Positions 7,667-16,647 of a stretch of DNA of 64,000 nt are shown piece after piece (the first letter of the stretch is position 1; each line of letters opens with the position of its first letter). The translations under genes and the position numbers were made by a program. The stretch is from Streptococcus oralis (GTDB lineage: Bacteria > Bacillota > Bacilli > Lactobacillales > Streptococcaceae): positions 883,001 through 947,000 of the forward strand of contig NZ_CP065707.1 of assembly GCF_016028255.1 (NCBI RefSeq), written 5' to 3'. The notes under the pieces were generated by a model. That model saw only the letters and a program-made list of their open reading frames with translations, was not told where the DNA came from and searched no databases.

Positions 7667-8032
7667 GTGCATACGATTTACTTCTATAAGGACAAAAATG
7701 GAAATGAGCCAGTCTTAGATTATATGAGACAATTGGCTAGAAAGAAGAGTAAGGACAGTCGCATCAAACTCAATAAACTAAACGACTATATCGAGTTGCT
7801 TAGTCAGCATGGGACTAGAACTGGTGAACCCTATATCAAACATTTGGAAGATGAGATTTGGGAACTACGACCTCTTAAGGATAGGATTTTATTTGTAGCA
7901 TGGGTTGATGGGAGTTTTGTTCTTTTACATCATTTTGTTAAAAAGACTCAGAAAACTCCTAGGAGAGAGATTGATAAATCCAAGCGTGAACTGAAGGACA
8001 TAAAAGAAAGAGGGTTAAGTGATGAAGAATAG
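7667..8032 (+). CDS. higB: HigB-like (Gp49/RelE-superfamily) toxin
   Basis: The 121-residue protein has the phage-derived Gp49-like/HigB pattern: YKDKNGNEPVLDYM near the N-terminus, IKHLEDEIWELRPLKDRILF in the middle and LLHHFVKKTQKTPRREI towards the end. These proteins are ribosome-dependent mRNA interferases of the RelE fold. The start is taken as GTG at 7667, 7 bases after an AAGAGG ribosome binding site; a TTG at 7664 is an alternative. The toxin gene precedes and overlaps its antitoxin gene, the usual HigBA order. Confidence 0.85.
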   Translation: MHTIYFYKDKNGNEPVLDYMRQLARKKSKDSRIKLNKLNDYIELLSQHGTRTGEPYIKHLEDEIWELRPLKDRILFVAWVDGSFVLLHHFVKKTQKTPRREIDKSKRELKDIKERGLSDEE

Positions 8033-8315
8033 TGCCATTGGAAGTAATTGGAAGGATATCCGAACAGAACTCTTTACCAAGGAAGAAATTCTTGAAAGTG
8101 ATATGCGAGTGGCTATTATGAGTGAGTTGATTGAGGCTAGACATGAGCAAGGTATCAGTCAGAAAAAGCTAGAGGAACTCAGTGGAGTAAGCCAGCCTGT
8201 CATAGCTAGGATGGAAACAGGAAAGACTAGTCCTCAGTTGGATACAGTCTTGAAAGTTCTAGCCAGTTTAGGAAAGACACTAGCAGTCGTCCCACTAGAA
8301 CAGGAAAAAAATTGA
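8022..8315 (+). CDS. higA: HigA-like XRE-family antitoxin
   Basis: This 97-residue protein has a helix-turn-helix of the XRE/Cro type (ARHEQGISQKKLEELSGVSQ then a PVIARMETGKTSPQLDT segment) in its second half. Such antitoxins bind and block HigB and repress the operon. The ATG at 8022 sits 7 bases after AGAGGG; GTG at 8019 is an alternative. It overlaps the toxin gene by 11 bases. No transposase or integrase neighbours it. Confidence 0.85.
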   Translation: MKNSAIGSNWKDIRTELFTKEEILESDMRVAIMSELIEARHEQGISQKKLEELSGVSQPVIARMETGKTSPQLDTVLKVLASLGKTLAVVPLEQEKN

Positions 8316-8365
8316 TAGAGATGAGATTATTTTGTTTGCTAAAATCGTCCACAGGATAATTTCAC

Positions 8366-8400
8366 CTCCCGCCCGCACTTTTTAAGGGAAATATCAAAAT
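8366..8400. repeat. Copy 1 of a ~35-bp intergenic motif (CCCGCACTTTTTAAG type)
   Basis: This segment shares GCCCGCACTTTTTAAG with 11934-11949, and its wider sequence CTCCCGYCCGCACT...GAAATATCAAAA matches 12150-12184 at about 30 of 35 positions. The remainder of the 352-base gap between higA and metE holds the terminator, MET-box and promoter listed separately; I see no gene in it. Confidence 0.5.
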
Positions 8401-8523
8401 TACCAAAGGATAACTAACCTATAGTCTTTTCTAATAACAAGCCATAGTCACTTATAAGAATTACTAATAACACGTTTGAGCATTCCAACTAAAACACAGC
8501 CTAAAACAAGCAATACAAAGGAT

Positions 8524-8550
8524 TTGAGACGCTGGTCTCAAGTCTTTTTC
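8524..8550 (+). terminator. Terminator upstream of the metE control region
   Basis: TTGAGAC (8524-8530) and GTCTCAA (8535-8541) form a 7-bp stem with a GCTG loop, followed by GTCTTTTTC. It probably insulates metE from upstream transcription. Confidence 0.7.
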
Positions 8551-8566
8551 TGTTGTCTAAAAGAGT

Positions 8567-8587
8567 GATATAGTTTCAAACTATATC
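8567..8587. promoter_or_regulatory. MET-box operator for metE-metF (MtaR/MetR-type LysR regulator)
   Basis: The site is a perfect palindrome, GATATAGTTT-C-AAACTATATC. Its core TATAGTTTnAAACTATA is the streptococcal MET-box bound by LysR-type regulators of methionine genes (MtaR/CmhR type). It ends about 20 bases before the predicted -35 region, the usual place for an activator of this class. Confidence 0.85.
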
Positions 8588-8607
8588 AAAGCCTAATTAT
8601 TTACAAT

Positions 8608-8636
8608 TATACAGACAGTTTCTTTTCTGTTAAGAT
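8608..8636 (+). promoter_or_regulatory. Likely metE promoter
   Basis: TAAGAT at 8631-8636 with a weak TATACA -35 at 8608-8613 (17-base spacer) lies between the MET-box and the metE ribosome binding site. The poor -35 suits an activator-dependent promoter. Confidence 0.45.
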
Positions 8637-8667
8637 AGTTTCAACAACAAATTTTGGAGGACACATC

Positions 8668-10917
8668 ATGTCAACTACGATCATCGGTTTCCCTCGTTTG
8701 GGCGAATTCCGCGAATTAAAATTTACAACTGAAAAATACTTTAGAAAAGAAATCTCAGAAGAAGAACTCTTGGCAGCAGCAAAAGAATTGCGCGCGAAAC
8801 ACTGGAACATTGTCAAAGAAAAAGGCATCACTGAAATTCCATCAAACGACTTTTCTCACTATGATAACTTCCTAGATGCAGCTTTCCTTTTCAACGTGGT
8901 ACCTGCTTCAGTTCAAAACTTGGACTTGTCTGACCTTGAGCGCTACTTTGCTTTGGCGCGTGGGTACCAAGGAGAAAAAGGGGATGTTCGTGCCCTTCCG
9001 ATGAAGAAATGGTTCAACACCAACTACCACTACATCGTGCCTAAATTTGAAAAAGACACTCAAGTCAAACTTGCAGGTCACAAGATCTTTGATGAGTTCC
9101 AAGAAGCCAAAGAACTTGGATTGAACACTCGTCCAGTCCTTGTAGGTCCATTCACTTTCCTTCAATTATCAGACTTTGAAGACGGCGTGAAAGCAGAAGA
9201 CTTTGTAGACAGCTTAGTAGCTGCTTACCAAGAAGTTTTTGCAAAATTGGCTGAACTTGGTGCGACTCGCATCCAACTCGACGAAGCGGCTCTTGTCAAA
9301 GATTTGACAGCTGAAGAAAAGGCTCTTTTCTTGAACCTCTACAACAAACTCTTGGCTGACAAAAAAGGTCTTGAAGTCTTGCTTCAGACATACTTCGGTG
9401 ACGTTCGTGATGTCTACGCTGACCTTGTGAACTTGCCAGTTGATGCCATTGGTCTTGACTTCGTTGAAGGTAAGAAAACTCTTGAACTCGTTAAAGGTGG
9501 TTTCCCAGCTGACAAGACTCTCTATGCAGGTATCGTCAATGGTAAAAACATCTGGCGCAACAACTACGAAAAGAGTTTGGCTGTTCTTGAGCAAATCCCA
9601 GCTGAAAACATTGTTTTGACAAGCTCATGCTCACTTCTTCATGTGCCATTTACAACTGCTAACGAAGAATTTGAACCAGCTATCTTGAACCACTTTGCTT
9701 TTGCAGTAGAAAAATTGGAAGAACTTCGTGATTTGGATGCTATCCGCAATGGTCAAGGTGCAGAAGCTCTTGCAGCTAACAAAGAACTCTTTGCGACTGA
9801 ACGTGTTGGTGAAAATGCAGCACTTCGTGCGCGTATCGCTGGATTGACAGACGCTGACTACACTCGTTTGCCAGCCTTTGCTGAACGTGAAGCCATCCAA
9901 GAAGAAGCTTTTAAACTTCCAGCCCTTCCAACAACAACTATTGGTTCATTCCCTCAAACTAAGGAAGTTCGTGCCAAACGTTTGGCCTTCCGTAAGGGTG
10001 AATTGTCACAAGAAGAGTACGATGCCTTCCTTGCTGAAACTATCGACGAATGGATCAAATGGCAAGAAGAAGTTGGATTTGACGTGCTTGTACACGGTGA
10101 GTTCGAGCGTAACGACATGGTTGAGTACTTCGGTCAAAACTTGTCAGGTTACCTCTTCTCTAAGAATGGTTGGGTACAATCATACGGTATGCGTGGGGTG
10201 AAACCACCAATCATCTGGGGTGATGTCACTCGTCTCAACCCAATCACTGTTAAATGGTCTAGCTATGCACAAAGCCGTACTGACAAACCTGTTAAAGGTA
10301 TGTTGACTGGACCGGTTACCATCCTCAACTGGTCATTCCCACGTGAAGACATCTCTATCAAGGACTCAACTCTTCAAATCGCTCTTGCCATCAAGGATGA
10401 AGTGCTTGACCTTGAAGCTGCTGGCGTGAAGATCATCCAAATCGACGAGGCTGCTCTCCGTGAGAAATTGCCACTCCGTCGTAGCGACTGGTACGAAGAC
10501 TACCTTGACTGGGCAATTCCTGCCTTCCGCTTGGTACACTCAACAGTAGCGCCAGATACGCAAATCCACACACATATGTGTTACTCAGAATTTACAGATA
10601 TCATCCCAGCTATCGACAACATGGATGCGGACGTTATTTCCTTTGAAGCAAGCCGTTCAAACCTTGAAATCTTGGACGAACTCAAAGCGAAAAACTTCCA
10701 AACAGAAGTGGGACCTGGGGTTTACGATATCCACTCACCTCGTGTGCCAAATGAAGGCGAAATCGACCACACAATCGATGCTATTCTTGCCAAAGTTCCA
10801 AGCAAGAAAGTTTGGATCAACCCTGACTGTGGTTTGAAAACACGTGGTATTCCAGAAACAAAAGAAAGCTTGATCCGCCTTGTCGAAGCAGCAAAAGCTG
10901 CGCGTGAGAAATTGTAA
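8668..10917 (+). CDS. metE: Cobalamin-independent methionine synthase MetE
   Basis: MetE moves the methyl group of 5-methyltetrahydropteroyltri-glutamate to homocysteine, the last step of methionine synthesis. The 749-residue length is typical. The N-terminal barrel begins [17 protein letters not shown]. The C-terminal catalytic barrel starts near [14 protein letters not shown] and carries the zinc-ligand segment HTHMCYSEF and the downstream [16 protein letters not shown] ribosome binding site precedes the ATG at 8668. The gene lies under the MET-box and is followed 94 bases later by metF, which supplies its methyl donor. Confidence 0.97.
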   Translation: MSTTIIGFPRLGEFRELKFTTEKYFRKEISEEELLAAAKELRAKHWNIVKEKGITEIPSNDFSHYDNFLDAAFLFNVVPASVQNLDLSDLERYFALARGYQGEKGDVRALPMKKWFNTNYHYIVPKFEKDTQVKLAGHKIFDEFQEAKELGLNTRPVLVGPFTFLQLSDFEDGVKAEDFVDSLVAAYQEVFAKLAELGATRIQLDEAALVKDLTAEEKALFLNLYNKLLADKKGLEVLLQTYFGDVRDVYADLVNLPVDAIGLDFVEGKKTLELVKGGFPADKTLYAGIVNGKNIWRNNYEKSLAVLEQIPAENIVLTSSCSLLHVPFTTANEEFEPAILNHFAFAVEKLEELRDLDAIRNGQGAEALAANKELFATERVGENAALRARIAGLTDADYTRLPAFAEREAIQEEAFKLPALPTTTIGSFPQTKEVRAKRLAFRKGELSQEEYDAFLAETIDEWIKWQEEVGFDVLVHGEFERNDMVEYFGQNLSGYLFSKNGWVQSYGMRGVKPPIIWGDVTRLNPITVKWSSYAQSRTDKPVKGMLTGPVTILNWSFPREDISIKDSTLQIALAIKDEVLDLEAAGVKIIQIDEAALREKLPLRRSDWYEDYLDWAIPAFRLVHSTVAPDTQIHTHMCYSEFTDIIPAIDNMDADVISFEASRSNLEILDELKAKNFQTEVGPGVYDIHSPRVPNEGEIDHTIDAILAKVPSKKVWINPDCGLKTRGIPETKESLIRLVEAAKAAREKL

Positions 10918-11011
10918 GATAGGATTTCTCTCTTGACGCTGACTGATCAAGGGACTGCTTAGCCTTAGCTGGCTCAGCAATCATGAAATCAAAAAGAAAA
11001 GGATAAGGACT

Positions 11012-11878
11012 ATGTCACGCCAAACGCCGTCACTTTCATTTGAAGTGTTTCCTCCAAACCCAGCAGTGGGTAATGATAAAATTATTTCAGCCTTGCAGGA
11101 TATGCGGGAGCTGACACCGCACTTTATTAGTGTGACTGCCAGCAATAATAAATTTAATATCAAGGAAACGACGGTTCGATTGGCTGACTTTATCCAGAAT
11201 GACTTGGCGATTCCAACTATTGCCCACTTGCCAGCTATCTATCTAACCAAGGAAAAGGTTGCTGAAACCATTGCAGACTTGGACAAGGTAGGTGTACAGA
11301 AAATCTTGACCTTGCGTGGGGATATTATCCCTGATGTGGAGCCACAAAAGGATTTCCGCTACGCAACGGATTTGATCGAGTTCATCAAAGAACAAGCCCC
11401 TCACTTTGATATTGTTGGTGCTTGCTACCCAGAGGGGCATCCTGACTCGCCAAACCAGATATTGGATATTCAAAATCTAAAGAAAAAAGTGGATGCAGGT
11501 TGCTCAAGTCTCGTAACTCAACTTTTCTTTGATAATGAGCGTTTCTATGATTTCCAAGATAAGTGTACCTTGGCAGGGATTGATGTTCCCATTCATGCGG
11601 GAATCATGCCTATTCTTAACCGTAACCAAGCGCTTCGTCTCTTGAAGACTTGTGAGAATATCCACCTTCCACGTAAATTTAAGGCCATCTTAGACAAGTA
11701 TGAGCATGACCCTGAGTCGCTCAGAGCAGCAGGACTTGCCTATGCAGTGGATCAAATCGTGGACTTGGTAACCCAGGATGTTGCAGGTGTGCATCTCTAC
11801 ACCATGAACAATGCAGAAACAGCTAAATACATCCACCAAGCAACCCATGCCTTGTTTAATCATCAGTCTTTAGGATAA
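11012..11878 (+). CDS. metF: 5,10-methylenetetrahydrofolate reductase MetF
   Basis: MetF reduces 5,10-methylene- to 5-methyltetrahydrofolate with FAD and supplies the methyl donor for MetE. The 288-residue protein begins with the family signature PSLSFEVFPPNP. It contains LTLRGDIIPD, GACYPEGHPDSP and VTQLFFDNERFYDF, all landmarks of the MTHFR barrel. It is the second gene of the metE-metF operon, with no terminator between the two, so it should share the MET-box control. Confidence 0.97.
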   Translation: MSRQTPSLSFEVFPPNPAVGNDKIISALQDMRELTPHFISVTASNNKFNIKETTVRLADFIQNDLAIPTIAHLPAIYLTKEKVAETIADLDKVGVQKILTLRGDIIPDVEPQKDFRYATDLIEFIKEQAPHFDIVGACYPEGHPDSPNQILDIQNLKKKVDAGCSSLVTQLFFDNERFYDFQDKCTLAGIDVPIHAGIMPILNRNQALRLLKTCENIHLPRKFKAILDKYEHDPESLRAAGLAYAVDQIVDLVTQDVAGVHLYTMNNAETAKYIHQATHALFNHQSLG

Positions 11879-11887
11879 TAAAAAGCA

Positions 11888-11925
11888 AACCATTCTTCTC
11901 AGGTGAGGGGAATGGTTCCTTTTTA
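11888..11925 (+). terminator. Terminator of the metE-metF operon
   Basis: AACCATTC (11888-11895) pairs with GAATGGTT (11910-11917), followed by CCTTTTTA. Confidence 0.85.
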
Positions 11926-11933
11926 ATAGAAAA

Positions 11934-11966
11934 GCCCGCACTTTTTAAGAAAAATATGATAAAATA
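11934..11966. repeat. Copy 2 of the ~35-bp intergenic motif
   Basis: It shares the exact 16-mer GCCCGCACTTTTTAAG with copy 1 at 8371-8386 and runs into the extended -10 element TGATAAAAT. Confidence 0.5.
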
Positions 11967-12149
11967 GACTCTGTACGTACTTGATACAAAGATGAGGGTA
12001 TTTAAGTTATAGAAGTTTTTATTAAAACCTGATAATAGGTGTCTATAAAAAGATATTTCACGCTATAGTGGATAACAATGTTATTATCTAAGACGGGATT
12101 TTTGAGACATTTGGCTCAAAAATTAGGGATGAAATTCCGAAGGAAGTTG

Positions 12150-12184
12150 CTCCCGTCCGCACTATTCCAGTGAAATATCAAAAA
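12150..12184. repeat. Copy 3 of the ~35-bp intergenic motif
   Basis: CTCCCGTCCGCACT... GAAATATCAAAA matches copy 1 (8366-8400) at about 30 of 35 positions. It lies inside the pnp leader region. Confidence 0.45.
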
Positions 12185-12283
12185 AACTACTTAATTGAAT
12201 TTTGGTCTCATTTCTTAGGAAAAAAGATAAGCTTCCTAGCACTCATCGAGTGCGGCGTCACCTTCCTATTTTTCTACAGAAAT

Positions 12284-12299
12284 GTTCGGCAAGCCGAAC
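12284..12299. repeat. GTTCGGC hairpin in the pnp leader
   Basis: GTTCGGC and GCCGAAC are separated by only AA, giving a tight GC-rich hairpin 65 bases before the pnp start. No T-tract follows, so it is not a terminator. Confidence 0.5.
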
Positions 12300-12363
12300 C
12301 GTCCAAAATATCCTGATCTTTGTAGGCAAGGCGTATAATATAATTAATCCAAAGGGGATTTTA

Positions 12364-14577
12364 ATGACAAAACAAGTATTTCAAACGACTTTTGCAGGTC
12401 GTGAGTTAATTGTAGAGACTGGTCAGGTTGCTAAGCAAGCAAATGGCTCTGTTGTCGTGCGTTACGGTGAGTCAACTGTCTTGACTGCGGCCGTTATGTC
12501 TAAGAAAATGGCAACTGGGGATTTCTTCCCACTTCAAGTTAACTACGAAGAAAAAATGTATGCGGCTGGGAAGTTTCCTGGTGGCTTTATGAAACGTGAA
12601 GGACGTCCTTCTACTGATGCGACCTTGACAGCGCGTTTGATCGACCGTCCAATCCGTCCGATGTTTGCGGAAGGTTTCCGTAACGAAGTGCAAGTCATCA
12701 ACACAGTTCTTTCTTATGATGAAAATGCATCTGCACCAATGGCAGCCATGTTTGGTTCATCATTGGCCTTGTCTATTTCAGATATTCCATTTGACGGACC
12801 AATCGCTGGGGTACAAGTGGGTTATGTCGACGGCCAAATCATCATCAACCCTACTCAAGAACAGGCAGAGCGTTCGCTTCTTGAATTGACAGTAGCTGGT
12901 ACCAAGCACGCCATCAACATGGTTGAGTCTGGTGCCAAAGAATTGTCAGAAGAAATCATGTTGGAAGCCCTTCTCAAAGGGCACGAAGCAGTCAAAGAAT
13001 TGATTGCCTTCCAAGAAGAAATCGTTGCTGCGGTTGGTAAGGAAAAAGCAGAAGTGGAATTGCTTCATGTAGATGTTGACTTGCAAGCTGAAATCATCGC
13101 AGCCTATAACAGTGACCTTCAAAAAGCGGTTCAAGTAGAAGAAAAATTGGCTCGTGAAGCTGCTACTCAAGCAGTCAAAGACCAAGTGACTGCTGTGTAT
13201 GAAGAAAAATATGCAGACCACGAAGAATTTGACCGTATCATGCGTGATGTGGCTGAAATTTTGGAACAAATGGAACACGCTGAAGTGCGCCGTTTGATTA
13301 CAGAAGACAAGGTGCGTCCTGACGGTCGTAAGGTCGATGAAATCCGTCCTTTGGATGCGGTTGTTGACTTTCTTCCTCGTGTGCACGGTTCAGGTCTCTT
13401 TACTCGTGGGCAAACTCAAGCCCTTTCAGTCTTGACCTTGGCTCCGATGGGAGAAACTCAAATCATCGATGGTTTGGATCCAGAGTACAAGAAACGCTTT
13501 ATGCATCACTATAACTTCCCGCAATACTCAGTAGGGGAAACAGGTCGTTACGGTGCGCCTGGTCGTCGTGAAATTGGTCATGGGGCTCTTGGAGAACGTG
13601 CTCTTGCTCAAGTCTTGCCAAGCTTGGAAGAATTCCCATACGCTATCCGTCTGGTAGCAGAAGTCTTGGAATCAAATGGTTCTTCTTCTCAAGCTTCTAT
13701 CTGTGCGGGAACTCTTGCCCTTATGGCTGGTGGTGTGCCAATCAAGGCGCCAGTAGCTGGTATTGCCATGGGTCTCATCTCTGATGGAAATAACTACACT
13801 GTATTGACAGATATCCAAGGTTTGGAAGACCACTTTGGAGACATGGACTTTAAGGTGGCAGGTACTCGTGAGGGGATTACAGCCCTTCAAATGGATATCA
13901 AGATCCAAGGAATTACTGCAGAAATCTTGACTGAAGCCCTTGCTCAAGCCAAGAAAGCTCGTTTTGAAATCCTTGATGTGATTGAAGCAACCATTCCAGA
14001 AGTTCGTCCAGAATTGGCTCCAACTGCACCGAAAATTGACACCATCAAGATTGATGTGGACAAGATCAAGATTGTCATCGGTAAGGGTGGAGAAACCATT
14101 GATAAGATTATCGCTGAAACAGGCGTTAAGATTGATATCGACGAAGAAGGAAATGTATCTATCTACTCTAGCGACCAAGATGCCATTAACCGTACCAAAG
14201 AAATCATCGCTGGCTTGGTTCGTGAAGCGAAAGTGGATGAAGTTTACCATGCTAAGGTTGTTCGTATCGAGAAATTTGGTGCCTTTGTCAACCTCTTTGA
14301 TAAGACAGATGCACTTGTTCACATCTCAGAAATGGCTTGGACTCGTACCAACCGTGTCGAGGACTTGGTAGCTATCGGTGATGAAGTCGATGTTAAGGTT
14401 ATCAAGATTGATGAAAAAGGCCGTATCGATGCCTCTATGAAAGCCCTTCTTCCTCGTCCGCCAAAACCTGAGCATGATGAAAAGGGCGAAAAGTCTGAGA
14501 GACCTCACCGTCCACGTCATCACAAGGACCACAAACCTAAGAAAGAAGTTACAGAAACACCAAAAGATTCAGAATAA
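12364..14577 (+). CDS. pnp: Polynucleotide phosphorylase (PNPase)
   Basis: PNPase degrades RNA 3'-to-5' using phosphate, as a trimer in the degradosome. I take the ATG at 12364 ([20 protein letters not shown]) as the start, behind AAAGGGG, and not the longer frame open from 12202, whose extra residues do not belong to the family. The 737-residue protein has two RNase PH domains (about 1-230 and 300-530), with [25 protein letters not shown] and [13 protein letters not shown] signatures. A KH domain ([12 protein letters not shown]) and an S1 domain ([15 protein letters not shown]) follow, ending in a His/Lys-rich tail. It is followed 15 bases later by cysE. Confidence 0.97.
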   Translation: MTKQVFQTTFAGRELIVETGQVAKQANGSVVVRYGESTVLTAAVMSKKMATGDFFPLQVNYEEKMYAAGKFPGGFMKREGRPSTDATLTARLIDRPIRPMFAEGFRNEVQVINTVLSYDENASAPMAAMFGSSLALSISDIPFDGPIAGVQVGYVDGQIIINPTQEQAERSLLELTVAGTKHAINMVESGAKELSEEIMLEALLKGHEAVKELIAFQEEIVAAVGKEKAEVELLHVDVDLQAEIIAAYNSDLQKAVQVEEKLAREAATQAVKDQVTAVYEEKYADHEEFDRIMRDVAEILEQMEHAEVRRLITEDKVRPDGRKVDEIRPLDAVVDFLPRVHGSGLFTRGQTQALSVLTLAPMGETQIIDGLDPEYKKRFMHHYNFPQYSVGETGRYGAPGRREIGHGALGERALAQVLPSLEEFPYAIRLVAEVLESNGSSSQASICAGTLALMAGGVPIKAPVAGIAMGLISDGNNYTVLTDIQGLEDHFGDMDFKVAGTREGITALQMDIKIQGITAEILTEALAQAKKARFEILDVIEATIPEVRPELAPTAPKIDTIKIDVDKIKIVIGKGGETIDKIIAETGVKIDIDEEGNVSIYSSDQDAINRTKEIIAGLVREAKVDEVYHAKVVRIEKFGAFVNLFDKTDALVHISEMAWTRTNRVEDLVAIGDEVDVKVIKIDEKGRIDASMKALLPRPPKPEHDEKGEKSERPHRPRHHKDHKPKKEVTETPKDSE

Positions 14578-14592
14578 GAAAAGGAGAAATGT

Positions 14593-15210
14593 ATGGGATG
14601 GTGGCGCGAAACCATTGATATTGTAAAAGAAAATGATCCAGCGGCACGCAACAGTTTGGAGGTTCTACTGACCTATCCAGGTGTCAAGGCCTTAGCTGCC
14701 CACCGTCTCTCGCATTTTCTCTGGAAGCACGGCTTCAAACTCCTGGCTCGGATGCACAGTCAGTTTTGGCGTTTTTGGACCCAAATCGAGATTCATCCGG
14801 GTGCCCAGATTGACTCAGGTGTTTTTATCGACCACGGTTCAGGATTGGTAATTGGAGAGACAGCGATTGTTGAAAAAGGCGTTCTTCTCTATCACGGAGT
14901 GACTCTTGGTGGAACAGGGAAGGATGTTGGCAAACGCCATCCGACTGTACGTAAAGGAGCTCTCATATCGGCCCATGCCCAAGTTATCGGGCCGGTAGAA
15001 ATCGGTGAAAATGCCAAAGTCGGTGCAGCAGCAGTTGTCGTGGCAGACGTACCTAGTGATGTGACGGTTGTCGGTATTCCGGCTAAGATCGTCCGAGTTC
15101 ATGGACAGAAGGATGAGCCTATCATTCACGAGGTAGAAGAGAAGCGGGAATATTATCTAGACAAGCTAGAGCATGCCCGCGAAGCCAGCCACCATTCGTC
15201 GGAGCTCTAA
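14593..15210 (+). CDS. cysE: Serine O-acetyltransferase CysE
   Basis: CysE acetylates serine to O-acetylserine, the first step of cysteine synthesis. The 205-residue protein has the short N-terminal helical region of Gram-positive CysE and a left-handed beta-helix of hexapeptide repeats, including DHGSGLVIGETAIVEKGV and HGVTLGGTGKDVGKRHPTV. It starts 15 bases after pnp behind AAGGAG, so it is likely co-transcribed with pnp. The pairing of pnp, cysE and nearby cysS fits the pneumococcal order as I recall it. Confidence 0.95.
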   Translation: MGWWRETIDIVKENDPAARNSLEVLLTYPGVKALAAHRLSHFLWKHGFKLLARMHSQFWRFWTQIEIHPGAQIDSGVFIDHGSGLVIGETAIVEKGVLLYHGVTLGGTGKDVGKRHPTVRKGALISAHAQVIGPVEIGENAKVGAAAVVVADVPSDVTVVGIPAKIVRVHGQKDEPIIHEVEEKREYYLDKLEHAREASHHSSEL

Positions 15211-15232
15211 GAAAGACTTGTTTTGAACAGTA

Positions 15233-15257
15233 ACAAGACATCTTACGGAGGTCTTGT
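15233..15257. repeat. Inverted repeat after cysE
   Basis: ACAAGAC (15233-15239) and GTCTTGT (15251-15257) form a hairpin followed by CAAGGAATG rather than a T-run. It is a weak structure; a regulatory or mRNA-stability role is possible. Confidence 0.3.
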
Positions 15258-15335
15258 CAAGGAATGCTTTAGCAAACTGTAACCCAATAGAAAAGATGAA
15301 AGAGGTTTTGCTGAAGTCCTAAAGAAAGAGAAGTT

Positions 15336-16100
15336 ATGTTATTAGAGGAATTCGAAGATGTAGCTGGGGTTGTTGAGCCAACAGATAGGCAGATTATGGA
15401 CAAGGGTGAGGTTTGTGAAACTATCATCCTGTCCTTTAATGGCGAAATTCTGAAACGTTTGATTGAGTCAGAAAAAGTCTATCAAGGAGGCTATTTAAAA
15501 AATCTTAACGGTCAATTCCCTTGGTATGTATATAATTATGATGGAAATCAAGTTGCGGTCATGACGGCGCTTATTGGAGCTCCATCAGTGATTGGCCAAC
15601 TGGAGGAGTTGGCGGCCAGAGGCTTCAAGAATTTCATCATTCTAGGTTCTTGTGGCGTTTTGGATCGCTCAATTGAGGCGGACAAGATTATCCTGCCGGC
15701 TGCTGCTTTGCGAGATGAAGGCACTAGCTACCACTATGCCCCACCGGGTGATGAAGTCGCTTATGACGAGTCTCTATTAGTTAAGCTTGAAGCTATCTTT
15801 GACAAGTACGATATTGAGCATATCCGCACCAAGTCTTGGACGACTGATGCCTTTTATCGAGAAACGCCTGATAAGGTCAAGCGTCGCTTGGCTGCTGGAG
15901 CCAAAGTGGTGGACATGGAAGCTTCAGCTATCATGGCTTGGAGTAAATTTCGCAAGAGTAAAGTCTATCACTTCTTCTACACAGCTGACTATGTGGATCA
16001 TCATAACCGAACCTGGGATGCCCGCCATGAAGAGCGGACAGCTGATGCCATGACTTTTTTCACTATCGCTTTGACAATAGCAAAGGAACTAGAAAGGTAA
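15336..16100 (+). CDS. Nucleoside phosphorylase-family protein
   Basis: This 254-residue protein belongs to the PNP/UDP nucleoside phosphorylase family. It has IGAPSVIGQLEELAARGFK, a glycine-bearing ILGSCGVLD turn, and the ribose/base-binding signature VVDMEASAIMAW near residues 192-203. Such enzymes split nucleosides with phosphate to a base and ribose-1-phosphate. Its substrate cannot be read from the sequence. It lies between cysE and cysS and starts behind AAAGAGAAG. The next gene follows 8 bases later. Confidence 0.85.
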   Translation: MLLEEFEDVAGVVEPTDRQIMDKGEVCETIILSFNGEILKRLIESEKVYQGGYLKNLNGQFPWYVYNYDGNQVAVMTALIGAPSVIGQLEELAARGFKNFIILGSCGVLDRSIEADKIILPAAALRDEGTSYHYAPPGDEVAYDESLLVKLEAIFDKYDIEHIRTKSWTTDAFYRETPDKVKRRLAAGAKVVDMEASAIMAWSKFRKSKVYHFFYTADYVDHHNRTWDARHEERTADAMTFFTIALTIAKELER

Positions 16101-16108
16101 CTACAAGA

Positions 16109-16630
16109 ATGGCAGTATATTTTTACGGCTGTATCACCATGGATGGCTACTTGGCAGACAGCCAGCACAGGATAGACTGGCTGCATCAGCTTGGTTCTGT
16201 AGAGGATACAGGCTATGATGACTTTTACAGGCAAATGGATATCACCATCATGGGCAAGCGGACCTTTGAGGAAATCCAAGATTTGCAAGATGTAGAAAGT
16301 TTTTATCAAGCTACGGAAAACTATGTCTTTACGCATGATAGGCACCTCCCTGTCAGCAATTACCAGCCAGTAGCTGGGGATGTGGTGGACTTTGTTCACC
16401 AGATTGACAAAGGCAAAAATGTCTTTGTGATTGGTGGTAATTCCTTGGTAGGACCGCTCTTGGATGCGGATCTTTTCGACCACCTCATTATTCAGATAGC
16501 GCCCCTTATCCTAGGAAAGGGGGTTCCCCTCTTTACCCAAGAGGAAGGGCAGCGCTTTTACCAACTGGATAGCCTCAGACAATTTGGCCCTTTTGCAGAG
16601 CTGGTTTTCAGCCGAAAAAGTCAGAAATAG
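16109..16630 (+). CDS. RibD C-terminal/dihydrofolate-reductase-like protein
   Basis: The 173-residue protein begins AVYFYGCITMDGYLADSQHR and has a central TIMGKRTFEEI motif and a VFVIGGNSLVGPLLDADLFD segment. This is the pattern of the RibD C-terminal/DHFR-like family (YwjB type), small NADPH-dependent reductases related to DHFR. True DHFR in streptococci is a different protein, so the substrate is unknown. The gene is packed between the phosphorylase gene and cysS. Confidence 0.82.
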   Translation: MAVYFYGCITMDGYLADSQHRIDWLHQLGSVEDTGYDDFYRQMDITIMGKRTFEEIQDLQDVESFYQATENYVFTHDRHLPVSNYQPVAGDVVDFVHQIDKGKNVFVIGGNSLVGPLLDADLFDHLIIQIAPLILGKGVPLFTQEEGQRFYQLDSLRQFGPFAELVFSRKSQK

Positions 16631-16647
16631 AGAAGGGAGTGGACCGC

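Larger units (their letters stand above)
11926..12363 (+). promoter_or_regulatory. Long pnp leader region with several inverted repeats
   Basis: This 438-base gap has no convincing gene. An extended -10 element TGATAAAAT sits at 11957-11965. Inverted repeats follow: TTTTTGAG/CTCAAAAA (12099-12122), GCACTC-atc-GAGTGC (12239-12253) and GTTCGGC-aa-GCCGAAC (12284-12299). PNPase mRNA leaders in other bacteria form stem-loops used in autoregulation, so some of these may belong to the pnp leader. They could instead be remains of a small repeat element. Confidence 0.5.

Noticed and set aside
12202..12363. N-terminal extension of the pnp frame back to 12202
   Set aside because: The added 54 residues cross the hairpin cluster and do not resemble PNPase, while ATG 12364 has a good ribosome binding site and the family N-terminus.
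11950..12363. BOX or RUP repeat elements in the pnp leader
   Set aside because: The hairpins do not match the boxA/boxC sequences I remember, and I could not verify RUP; left as unclassified inverted repeats.
12946..13386. 146-codon minus-strand frame inside pnp
   Set aside because: Shadow of the pnp codon bias; composition unlike a real protein.
13672..14322. 216-codon open frame on the minus strand inside pnp
   Set aside because: It is antisense to the KH and S1 coding regions, has no ribosome binding site and no domain.
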